Positions 35,348-44,080 of a DNA stretch of 64,000 nucleotides are shown here, piece after piece. A program made the position numbers and the translations under genes. The stretch comes from Streptomyces sp. MBT53 (lineage in GTDB: Bacteria; Actinomycetota; Actinomycetes; Streptomycetales; Streptomycetaceae), in the NCBI RefSeq assembly GCF_016654115.1, contig NZ_JAEQAZ010000004.1:1-64000 (forward strand), in the 5' to 3' direction. The notes under the pieces are model-generated. The model had not been told where the DNA came from and did no database searches. It was given only the letters and a program-made list of their open reading frames with translations. Every line of letters begins with the position of its first letter. The first letter of the stretch is position 1.

Positions 35348-35920
35348 ATGACCGAGGAGATCAAGGACCTGACCCCCAAGTACACCGTTCCCGGCATCCG
35401 CCGCGAGGACGCGGGCCGGCTGATCGGTGTGCTGCGCCTGCGGCTCCACTCGCTGAACGATCTCCACCTGACGCTGAAGCACGTGCACTGGAACGTCGTC
35501 GGGCCGCACTTCATCGCCGTGCACGAAATGATCGACCCGCAGGTCGATCAGGTGCGGGAGATGGCCGACGACGTGGCCGAGCGCATCGCCGCGCTGGGCG
35601 GGGTGGCACCGGGCACGCCGGGCACGCTGGTGGCCGAGCGTACCTGGGACGACTACTCCATCGGCCGGGCCGACGCCATCGCCCACCTCGGCGCGCTCGA
35701 CGTGGTCTACACGGGGCTGGTGGAGGACGTCCGTGCCGCGATCAAGGTGGCGGGCGAGATCGACCCCGCCACCGAGGACCTGCTGATCGGGCAGCTGCGC
35801 GACCTGGAGCAGTTCCAGTGGTTCGTACGGGCGCACCTGGAGAGCGCGGGCGGCGCGCTCTCCACCGGTGACGCGAGCTCCGAGACGGAGGCCGCCGCCA
35901 AGGGAGCCGAACTGGGCTGA
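35348..35920 (+). CDS. dps: Dps-family DNA-protecting ferritin
   Basis: A 190-residue Dps protein. The ferroxidase centre at the dimer interface is HVHWNVVGPHFIAVHEMID (His/Asp/Glu ligands near 45-65), and a long C-terminal tail rich in Glu/Ala follows the four-helix bundle. Dps oxidises and stores iron and binds DNA in stress. Position within a stress-signalling region fits regulation by a SigB-like pathway, but I found no clear SigB promoter. Confidence 0.93.
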   Translation: MTEEIKDLTPKYTVPGIRREDAGRLIGVLRLRLHSLNDLHLTLKHVHWNVVGPHFIAVHEMIDPQVDQVREMADDVAERIAALGGVAPGTPGTLVAERTWDDYSIGRADAIAHLGALDVVYTGLVEDVRAAIKVAGEIDPATEDLLIGQLRDLEQFQWFVRAHLESAGGALSTGDASSETEAAAKGAELG

Positions 35921-36091
35921 CGGCGACGGGCGTTCGGTCCACTCTCCCGCAGGCCACCGACGACACCCGCGAAACTTGCCGTTTGACAACTATGGCCATG
36001 AGGCAAGAAAGTAGCGGGTGTCATCGCACCAGGGGGAAGGATCTGGGATGTCCCGGTCGGCGGAGGCCACTCCGTGCACCGGGCGGCTCGG

Positions 36092-36577
36092 TCAGGCGGT
36101 GCGGCTCCCGGAGGACTCGTCGTGGTCGTGTATCTGCGCCGACGCCACCGCGCAGAACGCCTCCAGGCCGGTCAGCAGCGCATTGCGCCCGGCGGCAGGC
36201 ATCTGCGCCAGCACCGCCCCCAGCGCCTCCTCCCGGCGGGCCCGCAGGTCCGACAGGAAGGCCCGCCCCAGACCGCTGAGATACAGGCGCACCTCGCGCC
36301 GGTCCGTGGGGCTCACTTCGCGGTCGACGAACCCGGCGGCCTGCAGCCGGTCGCAGAGCCGACTGGTCGACGGCGGGGTCGAGGCGAGGTGGTCGGCGAG
36401 GGTGCGCAGGTTGATTCCCTCGTGGTGTTCCAGGATGAACAGGACCCGCAGTTGCGACGCGGACGCGGGCGCGGTCGAGGCGCGCCCCCACAGGACTTCC
36501 AGTAGCTCCGCGGCTGTAGAGGTGACGCGCGCGACCTCGTCGGGTTCGGGGCGGGGGTGGATGGACGTCACGATCAC
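36092..36577 (-). CDS. MarR-family regulator
   Basis: A 161-residue winged-helix protein. Recognition region: LRTLADHLASTPPSTSRLCDR followed by LQAAGFVDREVSPTDRREVRLYL, the MarR wing with its Asp-Arg-Arg. Divergent from the first SpoIIE-type phosphatase, the neighbour of a second, related MarR gene at 39148. Probably controls the phosphatase gene(s). Confidence 0.9.
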   Translation of the reverse strand: MIVTSIHPRPEPDEVARVTSTAAELLEVLWGRASTAPASASQLRVLFILEHHEGINLRTLADHLASTPPSTSRLCDRLQAAGFVDREVSPTDRREVRLYLSGLGRAFLSDLRARREEALGAVLAQMPAAGRNALLTGLEAFCAVASAQIHDHDESSGSRTA

Positions 36578-36725
36578 ACTCTCGCAGGCACAGGGACGGC
36601 CCCCAGCCTACTAGGCACGCGCGACGGACACGGATGGACGAGACGACACGCGGCGCCGGGGCCACACGGCCCAGCACGGAGCGGGCGATGCGTTCTCCCA
36701 GCGAGAGATTGGCATACCTACGATC

Positions 36726-37889
36726 GTGAACAGATTCATGGCTGTCGAGCGGGCGCTGCGTACCGCGGCTCCCCACGAGCTGCCCGACGTGATCGGCCGG
36801 GAACTGGTCCGGCGATACGCGGCGGACTCCGTCGACCTGCTCGTGGCCGACTACGGACTCACCGTGCTGCAGCCCGTCACCGACCTGCCGCACACCCTGC
36901 CGCCCGTCTCCCTGCACAACACTCCGGCCGGCCGTGCCTTCGGCGCCCAAGAGCCTTTCGTGGAGGGGAACTTCGGGGACGGCAGCGTTTGTGCGCACCT
37001 TCCGATCAGTGTGCGCGGGGACCGCCTCGGCGTACTCTCAGTGACCATGCCCGGCGGCGACCACGTACGCGGGTGTCTGCCCGAACTGACCGAGCTGGCC
37101 GAGGTGTTGGGACACGAGGTGCTGGTGGCCGAGCGTGACACCGACCTGTATCTGCGGGCCAGGCGCAAGGACCGGCTCACCCTCGCGGCGGAGATGCAGT
37201 GGCAGTTGCTGCCCGGCCGCTCGTGCTCCCGCGCCGAGTTCGAACTCGGCGCCCAACTGGAGCCCGCCTACGCGATCCACGGCGACAACTTCGACTGGTC
37301 CGCCACCGCCGACCGCCTCACGCTCTACGTCTCGAACGGCATGGGCGAGGGCATCGAGGCCTCGCTGCTGACGAACCTGGCGGTCAACGCCCTGCGCAAC
37401 GCCCGCCGGGCGGGCATCCCCCTCGCCGATCAGGCGGCCCTCGCGGACCAGGCGGTGTACGCCCACTACCGGGGCCGTAGCCATATGTCCGTGTTGATGT
37501 TCGACTTCGAACTCACCACCGGGCGGGCGCGGGTGGTGGACGCAGGTTCGCCGCAGACGCTGCGGCTGCGCGACGGGGTGGTGGAACGGGTCGTCTTCGA
37601 CGCGCAGTTGCCGCTGGGCATGTTCGAGGAGACCGACTACGTCGAGCAGGACTTCCGGATCGAGCCCGGGGACCGGATCCTCTTCGTCAGCGACGGGGTG
37701 TACGCCGTCGCGTCGCCCAGAGGTGAGGCATACGGGGACGCGGCACTGGCGCGGGCGATCCAGCGTACGAGGCTGCTGCCCGCCGCCGAGGTGCCCAGAG
37801 CCGTACTGCGCGAACTGACCGGCCACCGCGGCACACCGACCCCCGACGACGACGCCCTGGTGGTGTGCCTGGACTGGCGCGGGCGGTGA
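36726..37889 (+). CDS. SpoIIE-type PP2C phosphatase with N-terminal GAF-like domain (degenerate site 1)
   Basis: A 387-residue protein. Residues 1-140 are a GAF-like sensor; 145-385 a SpoIIE/PP2C domain starting AEMQWQLLPGR. Metal-ligand segments: HGDNFDW (about 186-191), YVSNGMGEGIEAS, where Asn204 stands where metal-binding Asp is normal, FVSDGVYAV (Asp323 retained) and PDDDALVVCLDW. It may be a weakened phosphatase for STAS antagonists. GTG start; the next gene is a paralogue 70 bases downstream. Confidence 0.87.
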   Translation: MNRFMAVERALRTAAPHELPDVIGRELVRRYAADSVDLLVADYGLTVLQPVTDLPHTLPPVSLHNTPAGRAFGAQEPFVEGNFGDGSVCAHLPISVRGDRLGVLSVTMPGGDHVRGCLPELTELAEVLGHEVLVAERDTDLYLRARRKDRLTLAAEMQWQLLPGRSCSRAEFELGAQLEPAYAIHGDNFDWSATADRLTLYVSNGMGEGIEASLLTNLAVNALRNARRAGIPLADQAALADQAVYAHYRGRSHMSVLMFDFELTTGRARVVDAGSPQTLRLRDGVVERVVFDAQLPLGMFEETDYVEQDFRIEPGDRILFVSDGVYAVASPRGEAYGDAALARAIQRTRLLPAAEVPRAVLRELTGHRGTPTPDDDALVVCLDWRGR

Positions 37890-37962
37890 AGTGTCTCCTG
37901 CCGTGCCCTCCCCCACCGGCATGGCACTAGTGTGAAGACACTGAGCCGGAAGGGTGAACACC

Positions 37963-39147
37963 GTGAGCACCTCTGAGCCGTTCCCCTCCGTGGAGAGCGA
38001 GTTGCGGTCGGCTCCGCCCAACGCCTTGGTGGCGACGGCCCGCCGTCTCCTCGGCGACCGCGCCGGGGCCCGCGAGGTCAGTCTTCTCCTCGCCGACTAC
38101 GGCCTGCGGGTGCTGCGCCCGGTGGACCCGCTCCCGGGCACCGACGAATCACTGTCCGCGTACGACGGCCCGGCCGGGCGGGCCTTCACCGGTCAGACGC
38201 CGGTCGTCGAACCGGCTGCCGACGGGACCGCCGCCGTACACGTACCGGTCTCCGTGCGCGGCGACCGCCTCGGCGTCCTCTCCGCCCGCGTCCCCTCCCC
38301 CGGTGCCGGTCCGGCCGGGGTGCGCGGACTCGCCGCGTTCGCCACCGCCCTGGGCCACGAGATCGCCGCGGCGGAACGCGACACCGACCTCTACCTCCTG
38401 GCCCGCCGCACCCGGCGCCTCACCCTGGCCGCCGAGATGCAGTGGCAGCTCCTGCCGGGGCGGGGCTGCGAACGACCGGAGTTCGAGATCGGCGCCCATC
38501 TGGAACCCGCGTACACCGTCGGCGGCGACAACTTCGACTGGAGCACCGACGGCGATCACCTCACACTGACGGTCACCGACGGAATGGGCCGCGGCATCGA
38601 CGCCGCACTGCTGACCGGCGTCACGGTCGGAGCCCTGCGCAACGCCCGCCGCGCCGGCCTGTGCCTCGCCGACCAGGCCCGGCTGGCCGACCAGGCGGTC
38701 TACGCCCAGTTCGGCGGCAAGGCGTACGCCTCCACCCTGCTGCTCCGCTTCGACCTCGCGACCGGCACGGTCCAGGCGGTCGACGCCGGCTCGCCCCGCC
38801 TGTACCTCCGGCGCGGCGACACGGTACGGCAGATCGAGCTGGAGACACAGCTCCCGCTCGGCATGTTCGAGGAGACCGCCTACGACGAGCAGATCTTCTC
38901 GGTACGGCCGGGAGACCGGCTCGTGGCCGTGAGCAGCGGCGTGCACGGGGCCCGGTCGCCGGAGGGCACCCTGTTCGGCGAGGGCTCGCTGCGCAGGGCC
39001 TTCGACGCGGCACCGGCGCAGGCTCCGCAGGAGGTCGCGCGGTCGGTGGTGGCGGGCCTGGTCGAACACGTCGGCAGCACCGACCTGACCGCCGACGCGG
39101 CCGTGGTGTGCCTGGACTGGCACGGGCGCGATTCCGCGGCTCCCTGA
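37963..39147 (+). CDS. SpoIIE-type PP2C phosphatase paralogue (degenerate site 2)
   Basis: A 394-residue paralogue of the preceding gene, same domain order, GTG at 37963 with GGAAGG upstream. It keeps GGDNFDW and TVTDGMGRGIDAA (Asp about 206), but the second ligand segment is VAVSSGVHGARS, with Ser (about 325) in place of Asp, and the last one is TADAAVVCLDW. Its losses are complementary to those of the first paralogue. It ends exactly where the convergent MarR gene ends. Confidence 0.87.
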   Translation: MSTSEPFPSVESELRSAPPNALVATARRLLGDRAGAREVSLLLADYGLRVLRPVDPLPGTDESLSAYDGPAGRAFTGQTPVVEPAADGTAAVHVPVSVRGDRLGVLSARVPSPGAGPAGVRGLAAFATALGHEIAAAERDTDLYLLARRTRRLTLAAEMQWQLLPGRGCERPEFEIGAHLEPAYTVGGDNFDWSTDGDHLTLTVTDGMGRGIDAALLTGVTVGALRNARRAGLCLADQARLADQAVYAQFGGKAYASTLLLRFDLATGTVQAVDAGSPRLYLRRGDTVRQIELETQLPLGMFEETAYDEQIFSVRPGDRLVAVSSGVHGARSPEGTLFGEGSLRRAFDAAPAQAPQEVARSVVAGLVEHVGSTDLTADAAVVCLDWHGRDSAAP

Positions 39148-39636
39148 TCAACCGCCCGGGGCGGCCGGACCGCGCCACCGCGCCGCGGCCAGTGCCCGCA
39201 GGCCGCGCTCCAGGGCCACGCGGTCGTCCGGTTCCATCGCGCCCACGACTTCTGTCAGCGCCCGCGACCTGAGTGCGGCGACCTCCGCGAGCACGTCGCG
39301 GCCGTGCGCGGTGAGGCTCAGCCGTATCTCCCGGCGGTTGTCCGGTGCCGGGTCCCTGAGCAGCAGCCCGGCCGCCTCCAGCCGGTCACAGAGCCGACTC
39401 ACCGTGGGCAGTCCCGCATCGAGACGCTCGGCCAGCATGGTCAGATTCGCGCCCGGTGCGGCCTCCAGAGCGTGCAGGGCGCGCAGTTGATGCGGCGAGA
39501 GACGCACCGACGCCTCGGCCGCCGCCGAGGTCCACAGCCCCGTCAGGCCGTCCACGGCGTCGGCGATCCGGCCGGCGACGGCGTCCGCGCTGTCCGCCCG
39601 CGACCGTTCCTGGTCAGCCTCCCCGTGCGCTGCCAC
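39148..39636 (-). CDS. MarR-family regulator
   Basis: A 162-residue MarR protein clearly related to that at 36092: NLTMLAERLDAGLPTVSRLCDR then LEAAGLLLRDPAPDNRREIRL. Its stop abuts the stop of the phosphatase paralogue, so the two phosphatases are bracketed by two MarR genes pointing toward the same window. Probably derived with its phosphatase from one duplicated pair (inference). Confidence 0.9.
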   Translation of the reverse strand: MAAHGEADQERSRADSADAVAGRIADAVDGLTGLWTSAAAEASVRLSPHQLRALHALEAAPGANLTMLAERLDAGLPTVSRLCDRLEAAGLLLRDPAPDNRREIRLSLTAHGRDVLAEVAALRSRALTEVVGAMEPDDRVALERGLRALAAARWRGPAAPGG

Positions 39637-39721
39637 TGATTCGACACCTCACGGAAGTCGACAGTGTGGTGGTACGTCGCTCATGCGGTTGCTCTACCCG
39701 GGTTTCCGGCACCCAAGCAAC

Positions 39722-40348
39722 TCACTCGCGGTCGGGATAGAGCACGGCCGAGACCCGCTGGTGCAGGTCGTGCTGAGGCCTGCCGGGTGCGGTGGGCGCG
39801 GCCTCGCGCACGGACTGGGCCAGTGTGCGGAGCTTCATGTTGGCGTACTGGGAGTGTCGGCGCAGCACCCGCATCGCGATGTCCGCGTCGATGCCGTACA
39901 GGGCCATGAGTACTCCGCGTGCCAGGTCGACGTCCACCTGCGAGACCCGGGCCCGGTCGATGTCGGAGTCGGCGGCACGGCGGGCCTCCTGCCGTACCGG
40001 TGCCGTCACGTCGACCGCGAAGCCACGCAGCACCACCACGTCGCCGTCGTCGCCGGTACGGCCGTCGCCCACCAGGACGACGTTGCGTTCCGCGTCCTGT
40101 GCGCCCACCACTCGGAGATAGCAGCTGAAGGGATGTCCGGTCGTCCTGCCGTGCTCCAGGGCGCTGTCGAGCCGGGCCCGGTCCTCGATGTGGACGCGCT
40201 CGCGCAGCAGCCCGGCGGTGGGTGTGACGGCGTCGGGTTCGTGGCCGAGCAGCCGGAACATCTCGTCCGACCACCACCAGGTGTCCTCCGGCAGCCGGTG
40301 CAGGAACACCCCGGTCACGTCGTCCGCACGGCCGTCCTCCGGCACCAT
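39722..40348 (-). CDS. PAS-ANTAR domain RNA-binding regulator
   Basis: A 208-residue protein: a PAS domain (TWWWSDEMFRLLGHEPD, then VHIEDRARLDSALEHG) followed by an ANTAR domain near 135-195, LARGVLMALYGIDADIAMRVL and NMKLRTLAQSVREA. ANTAR proteins bind paired RNA hairpins to prevent termination. ATG at 40348 follows GGTGAGG; the frame is open upstream. The next genes upstream encode a response regulator and its kinase. Confidence 0.85.
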   Translation of the reverse strand: MVPEDGRADDVTGVFLHRLPEDTWWWSDEMFRLLGHEPDAVTPTAGLLRERVHIEDRARLDSALEHGRTTGHPFSCYLRVVGAQDAERNVVLVGDGRTGDDGDVVVLRGFAVDVTAPVRQEARRAADSDIDRARVSQVDVDLARGVLMALYGIDADIAMRVLRRHSQYANMKLRTLAQSVREAAPTAPGRPQHDLHQRVSAVLYPDRE

Positions 40349-40403
40349 GGCCCTCACCAACTCACCGTCCGGTTCGTCACCCCCTGAGAACGACCGTAGC
40401 GCG

Positions 40404-40853
40404 TCAGACCGAGCGATGGGGCAGGCGGACCACCTGCACGAAGAAGTCGTCGATCTGGCGGACCGCGGCGATGAACTGGTCCAGGTCGACCGGCTTGGTG
40501 ACATAGGCGTTGGCGTGCAGCTTGTAACTGCGGAGGATGTCCTCCTCGGCCGACGAGGTGGTCAGGACGACGACGGGGATGTGCACCAGTTCCGGGTCGG
40601 ACTTGATCTTCTCCAGTACCTGGCGGCCGTCGTACTTCGGCAGATTGAGGTCGAGCAGGATGAGGTCCGGCTGCGGGGCGCCGGTGTGCGCGCCGCGCTT
40701 GTAGAGGAAATCGAGTGCCTCCTCACCGTCCCGGACGACATGGAGGGTGTTGCCGATCTTGTTGTCCTCGAAGGCTTCCCGGGTCATCAGTTCGTCGCCC
40801 GGATCGTCCTCGACGAGGAGCACGTCGATCGGGGTGGCGTCGGGGAGGGTCAT
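40404..40853 (-). CDS. Single-domain response regulator (Rcp1-like)
   Basis: A 149-residue receiver protein with no output domain. Acidic pocket VEDDPGDELM, phospho-acceptor Asp68 in LILLDLNLPKYDG, and the conserved Thr/Lys in LTTSSAEE and VTKPVD. It overlaps the kinase stop by 4 bases (ATGA) and is therefore its direct partner, in the manner of Rcp1/CHASE3-kinase pairs. Downstream signalling would go by protein contact. Confidence 0.94.
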   Translation of the reverse strand: MTLPDATPIDVLLVEDDPGDELMTREAFEDNKIGNTLHVVRDGEEALDFLYKRGAHTGAPQPDLILLDLNLPKYDGRQVLEKIKSDPELVHIPVVVLTTSSAEEDILRSYKLHANAYVTKPVDLDQFIAAVRQIDDFFVQVVRLPHRSV

Positions 40854-42499
40854 GTCAGGGCCTTCTCGTCGTCGGTGGCTGCGGAAGCTTCAGGGTGTTC
40901 AACGGCTTCGGTGCCTTCGGTGGTGTCCTCGGCCTCTTCTGCCGCAGGTAGCGTGAAGCAGAAGCGGGTGCCCTCACCGACCGTGCTGTCGATCCAGATT
41001 CGGCCGCCGTGGTGTTCGACGATCTTCTTGCACAGGGCGAGTCCGATGCCGGTGCCGCCGTAGGCATCGCGGCTGTGCAGCCGCTGGAAGATGACGAAGA
41101 CCTTGTCGGTGAACTCCTCGGGGATGCCGATGCCGTTGTCGGTGACGCACAGGAGCCACATGCCGGGGTTCTCGGGGTCGGGTTCGCAGGTGACGGACAC
41201 CTGCGGGGCCCGGTCCGGCCGGCGGAACTTGAGGGCGTTGCCCACGAGGTTCTGCCAGAGCATGGTCAGCAGTGTCGGGTCTCCGACGGTGTCGGGCAGG
41301 GTCTCGGGCCGGTCGATCCGCGCGTCCGACTCCTCGACGGACGCCGCCAGGTTCCGCAGCGCCTTGTCCAGCGCCTGGCCGAGGCCGGCCTTCTCCCGGA
41401 TGTCGTCGAGGCGCCCGACGCGGGAGAAGGTGAGCAGGTCGTTGATGAGCACCTGCATGCGTTTGGCGCCGTCGACGGCGAAGTCGACGTACTGCAGCCC
41501 GCGTTCGTCCAGCTTGTCCCCGTACCGTTTCTCCAGCAGCTGGCAGAACGAGGCGACCTTGCGCAGCGGCTCCTGCAGATCGTGCGAGGCGACATAGGCG
41601 AACTGCTCCAACTCGGTGTTCGACCGGCGCAGTTCGACGGCCTGGGCGTCCAACTCGTCGGCCTGGTGGCCGAGTACCTCCTCCTGCTCGCGGGAGGCGT
41701 CGAGCTCGGCGACGATCCGTCTGCGCATGCCCTCGACGGCTCCGGCCACGGCGATGAGGTCGGCCGGGCCGTCCCCGTGGATGCGGTGCGCGAAGTCGCC
41801 CGCCGCGACCTGTTCCGAGGCCTTGGTCAGCGCCTCCAGGGGGCGGGTCACCAGCAGTCGTACGAGGACGGCGAGGGCGACGCCGGTGAGCAGGAAGACG
41901 GCGACCATGGCGCTCAGGACGACGTTGCGTACCGTCCGCTGATGGGCGAGGTGGGCGTGGCCCTCCTTCACGGCTCTCGCGAGGTCGACGTTCTGCTTCG
42001 CCCAGAGGGAGCGCAGATGGTCGAACCCGTGCTTGCCGCTGTCCACGGTGGCCTGGTCGACGGCGCCCGGCCGGCCGGGCGTGACGGCGGCGGCGAGGGG
42101 CTCGGCGTAGTCCTGCCGCCAGGCCACCGCACCGCGCTCCACCGCCCGCAGATCGGCGAGCAGTCCAGGCCGGTCGCGGAGTTGTGCGCGCAGTCTGGCC
42201 GCCGAGCGGGCCTCGTCCTGCTTGCCGCTGGTGTACGGGGCGAGGAACTGCTGGTCGGCGGCGATCGCGTAGCCGCGGATGCCGGTCTCCTGGTTGACCA
42301 GGGCGGCCTGCAGCCGGTACGCCTCGGTCTGGGCGGGCTGTACGCGCTGGAGCAGATCGTCGGTCACGTCGGCCGTACGGCTCAGCAGGTTCGCGCCGAT
42401 CGCGCTGCCGATCACCACCAGCAGCACCATGAGCGCCAGCGTGAGGAAGAACCATCCCTGTACCGTCAGCCGGCGCCCGATCCCTGTTCCGCCCGCCAT
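40850..42499 (-). CDS. CHASE3-HAMP sensor histidine kinase
   Basis: A 549-residue membrane kinase. Membrane helix at 14-36 (WFFLTLALMVLLVVIG), CHASE3-like extracytoplasmic domain 40-185 with GIRGYAIAADQQFL, second helix near 192-214, HAMP, coiled linker, then HisKA with His in YVASHDLQEPLRKVASF (about 328) and HATPase VGNALKFRRPDRAP (N box) and GIGLALCKKIVEHHGGRIW (G box). Partner is the Rcp1-like regulator. ATG at 42499. Confidence 0.92.
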   Translation of the reverse strand: MAGGTGIGRRLTVQGWFFLTLALMVLLVVIGSAIGANLLSRTADVTDDLLQRVQPAQTEAYRLQAALVNQETGIRGYAIAADQQFLAPYTSGKQDEARSAARLRAQLRDRPGLLADLRAVERGAVAWRQDYAEPLAAAVTPGRPGAVDQATVDSGKHGFDHLRSLWAKQNVDLARAVKEGHAHLAHQRTVRNVVLSAMVAVFLLTGVALAVLVRLLVTRPLEALTKASEQVAAGDFAHRIHGDGPADLIAVAGAVEGMRRRIVAELDASREQEEVLGHQADELDAQAVELRRSNTELEQFAYVASHDLQEPLRKVASFCQLLEKRYGDKLDERGLQYVDFAVDGAKRMQVLINDLLTFSRVGRLDDIREKAGLGQALDKALRNLAASVEESDARIDRPETLPDTVGDPTLLTMLWQNLVGNALKFRRPDRAPQVSVTCEPDPENPGMWLLCVTDNGIGIPEEFTDKVFVIFQRLHSRDAYGGTGIGLALCKKIVEHHGGRIWIDSTVGEGTRFCFTLPAAEEAEDTTEGTEAVEHPEASAATDDEKALT

Positions 42500-42584
42500 G
42501 TCCCTCACCGTTCGTCTCGTTGCGACAGCCTCTTGTCCCACCTGCTCGTTTCCGGCGCGGTGAATCACGTCCGGGGCAGCTGTC

Positions 42585-43811
42585 TCATGTCCAGTGCAGG
42601 TGCAGCACGGCCACATCGTCCGCCAGGCCGCCGCGGGTCTCGGCCAGGGCCTCGGCGCGGGCGATCAGTTCGTCGACGAACGGCGCCGGGGCCAGCGCGG
42701 CCCGCTCGCGGGCCAGTCCCAGCAGACCGTCTTCGCCCAGGCGCTCCGAGCCCCGGCCGACGTGCCCCTCGAAGAGTCCGTCGGTGAAGAGGACCACGGC
42801 CGCGCCCGCCGGTACGGAGAGCTCCACGACCGGCCAGTCCGCGAGGCCGGGAACCAGGCCCAGTGCCGGACCGCCGGGCACCTCCACCCACTCCACACCG
42901 CCGCCGTCCCTCATCAGCAGTCCGTGGTGTCCGGCGCGCACCACGCGTGCGGTGCGCTCGCCGGGTGCGGCGGTGAGACAGACGAGGGTGGCGAAGACCT
43001 CGCCGCGGACGCGCTCGGCGACGAGGAGTTCCTCCAGCCGGGCCACCTGTTCGGCGCCCGTGACACCGCTGAGCACCAGCGTGCGCCAGGCGATCCGCAG
43101 CGCGACGCCGAGGGCGGCCTCGTCGGGACCGTGCCCGGAGACGTCACCGACCACCGCGTGGACCGTGCCGTCGACGCTCTGCACGATGTCGTAGAAGTCA
43201 CCGCCCAGCAGCGCCTGCGCGCGGCCGGGACGGTAGCGGGCCACCGCCTCCACGCCCTCGCCGCGCAGCAGGGGCCTGGGCAGCAGCCCGCGTTCCAGGC
43301 GGGCGTTCTCCTGGGCCTGCATCCGGCTGGCCTGGAGGGCGACCGCCGCCCGCTCGGCCTGCTTGCGCTGGATCGCGTAGCGCACGGCGCGTCCGAACAG
43401 GCCCGGTTCGACCCGGCCCTTGACCAGGTAGTCCTGTGCCCCGGCGGCGACGGCGGCGAGTCCGGTCTCCTCCTCGGCGAGTCCGGTGAGGACCACGACA
43501 GCGGACTGCTCGGCACCCGCCCGTACCCGGGAGAGCGCCTCCAGCCCATGGGCGTCAGGCAGGTGCAGGTCGAGCAGGACGCAGTCCGGTACGTCGGCGG
43601 CGAGCGCCTCGGCGGCCTCGGCCATCGAACGCACCCACCGCAGCCGTATCTTCAGCGCGCTGTCGGCGACCAGTTCCTCCACCAGCAGCGCGTCGCCCGC
43701 GTCGTCCTCGACCAGCAGGACGGAGGGCTCCCAGGCCACCCAGGCTTCCGGTCCGACTCCTTCGTCAGCCACCGACAGCAGGTCGTCGGCCCGTGGCCGT
43801 GGCACCACCAT
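42585..43811 (-). CDS. Response-regulator / PP2C phosphatase fusion (RsbU/RssB-like)
   Basis: A 408-residue protein: a receiver domain (VEDDAGDALL, Asp in CVLLDLHLPDAHG near 84, YLVKGRV), a coiled-coil QASRMQAQENARLE, then a complete SpoIIE/PP2C domain. All metal ligands are canonical: LLGGDFYDI, VGDVSGHGP, LFTDGLFEG and LADDVAVL, unlike the two phosphatases at 36726-39147. GGAGGGCAGGTCC precedes the ATG. It should dephosphorylate STAS antagonists when phosphorylated by a kinase such as that at 40850. Confidence 0.94.
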   Translation of the reverse strand: MVVPRPRADDLLSVADEGVGPEAWVAWEPSVLLVEDDAGDALLVEELVADSALKIRLRWVRSMAEAAEALAADVPDCVLLDLHLPDAHGLEALSRVRAGAEQSAVVVLTGLAEEETGLAAVAAGAQDYLVKGRVEPGLFGRAVRYAIQRKQAERAAVALQASRMQAQENARLERGLLPRPLLRGEGVEAVARYRPGRAQALLGGDFYDIVQSVDGTVHAVVGDVSGHGPDEAALGVALRIAWRTLVLSGVTGAEQVARLEELLVAERVRGEVFATLVCLTAAPGERTARVVRAGHHGLLMRDGGGVEWVEVPGGPALGLVPGLADWPVVELSVPAGAAVVLFTDGLFEGHVGRGSERLGEDGLLGLARERAALAPAPFVDELIARAEALAETRGGLADDVAVLHLHWT

Positions 43812-44080
43812 GGACCTGCCCTCCCCACCGCGTCGTCCCCCGCGAACATAGTTGCCATCAGACAACAGTCGAGAGCATACCGGTACGCAGGGACGTCCCG
43901 TACGCGCCGGGCGAGGCAGGGACCACGACCGTCCAACCCGCCCCGCGTCCAGCGTTGTTGAGGGTACGACGGGCGGCCGGGAAACGGCGCGGAACCGCTT
44001 CCTTCGTCGCCGAACCGTACGGAGGGCCGGGGTCGCACGGATCCGAACCGAACGGCGGGGGGCGAACGGAGTTCGGACCG

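Noticed and set aside
35975..36007. CTTGCC...GGCAAG inverted repeat as MarR operator
   Set aside because: Six-base arms 21 bases apart lie behind the 3' end of the MarR gene, not at a promoter of an identified gene.
36048..36280. Plus-strand ATG at 36048 after GGGGGAAGG and a TTGACA at 35983, looking like a gene start
   Set aside because: The following frame (MSRSAEATPCTGRLGQ...) is antisense to the MarR gene with poor coding pattern; perhaps a leftover promoter of a lost gene, not callable.
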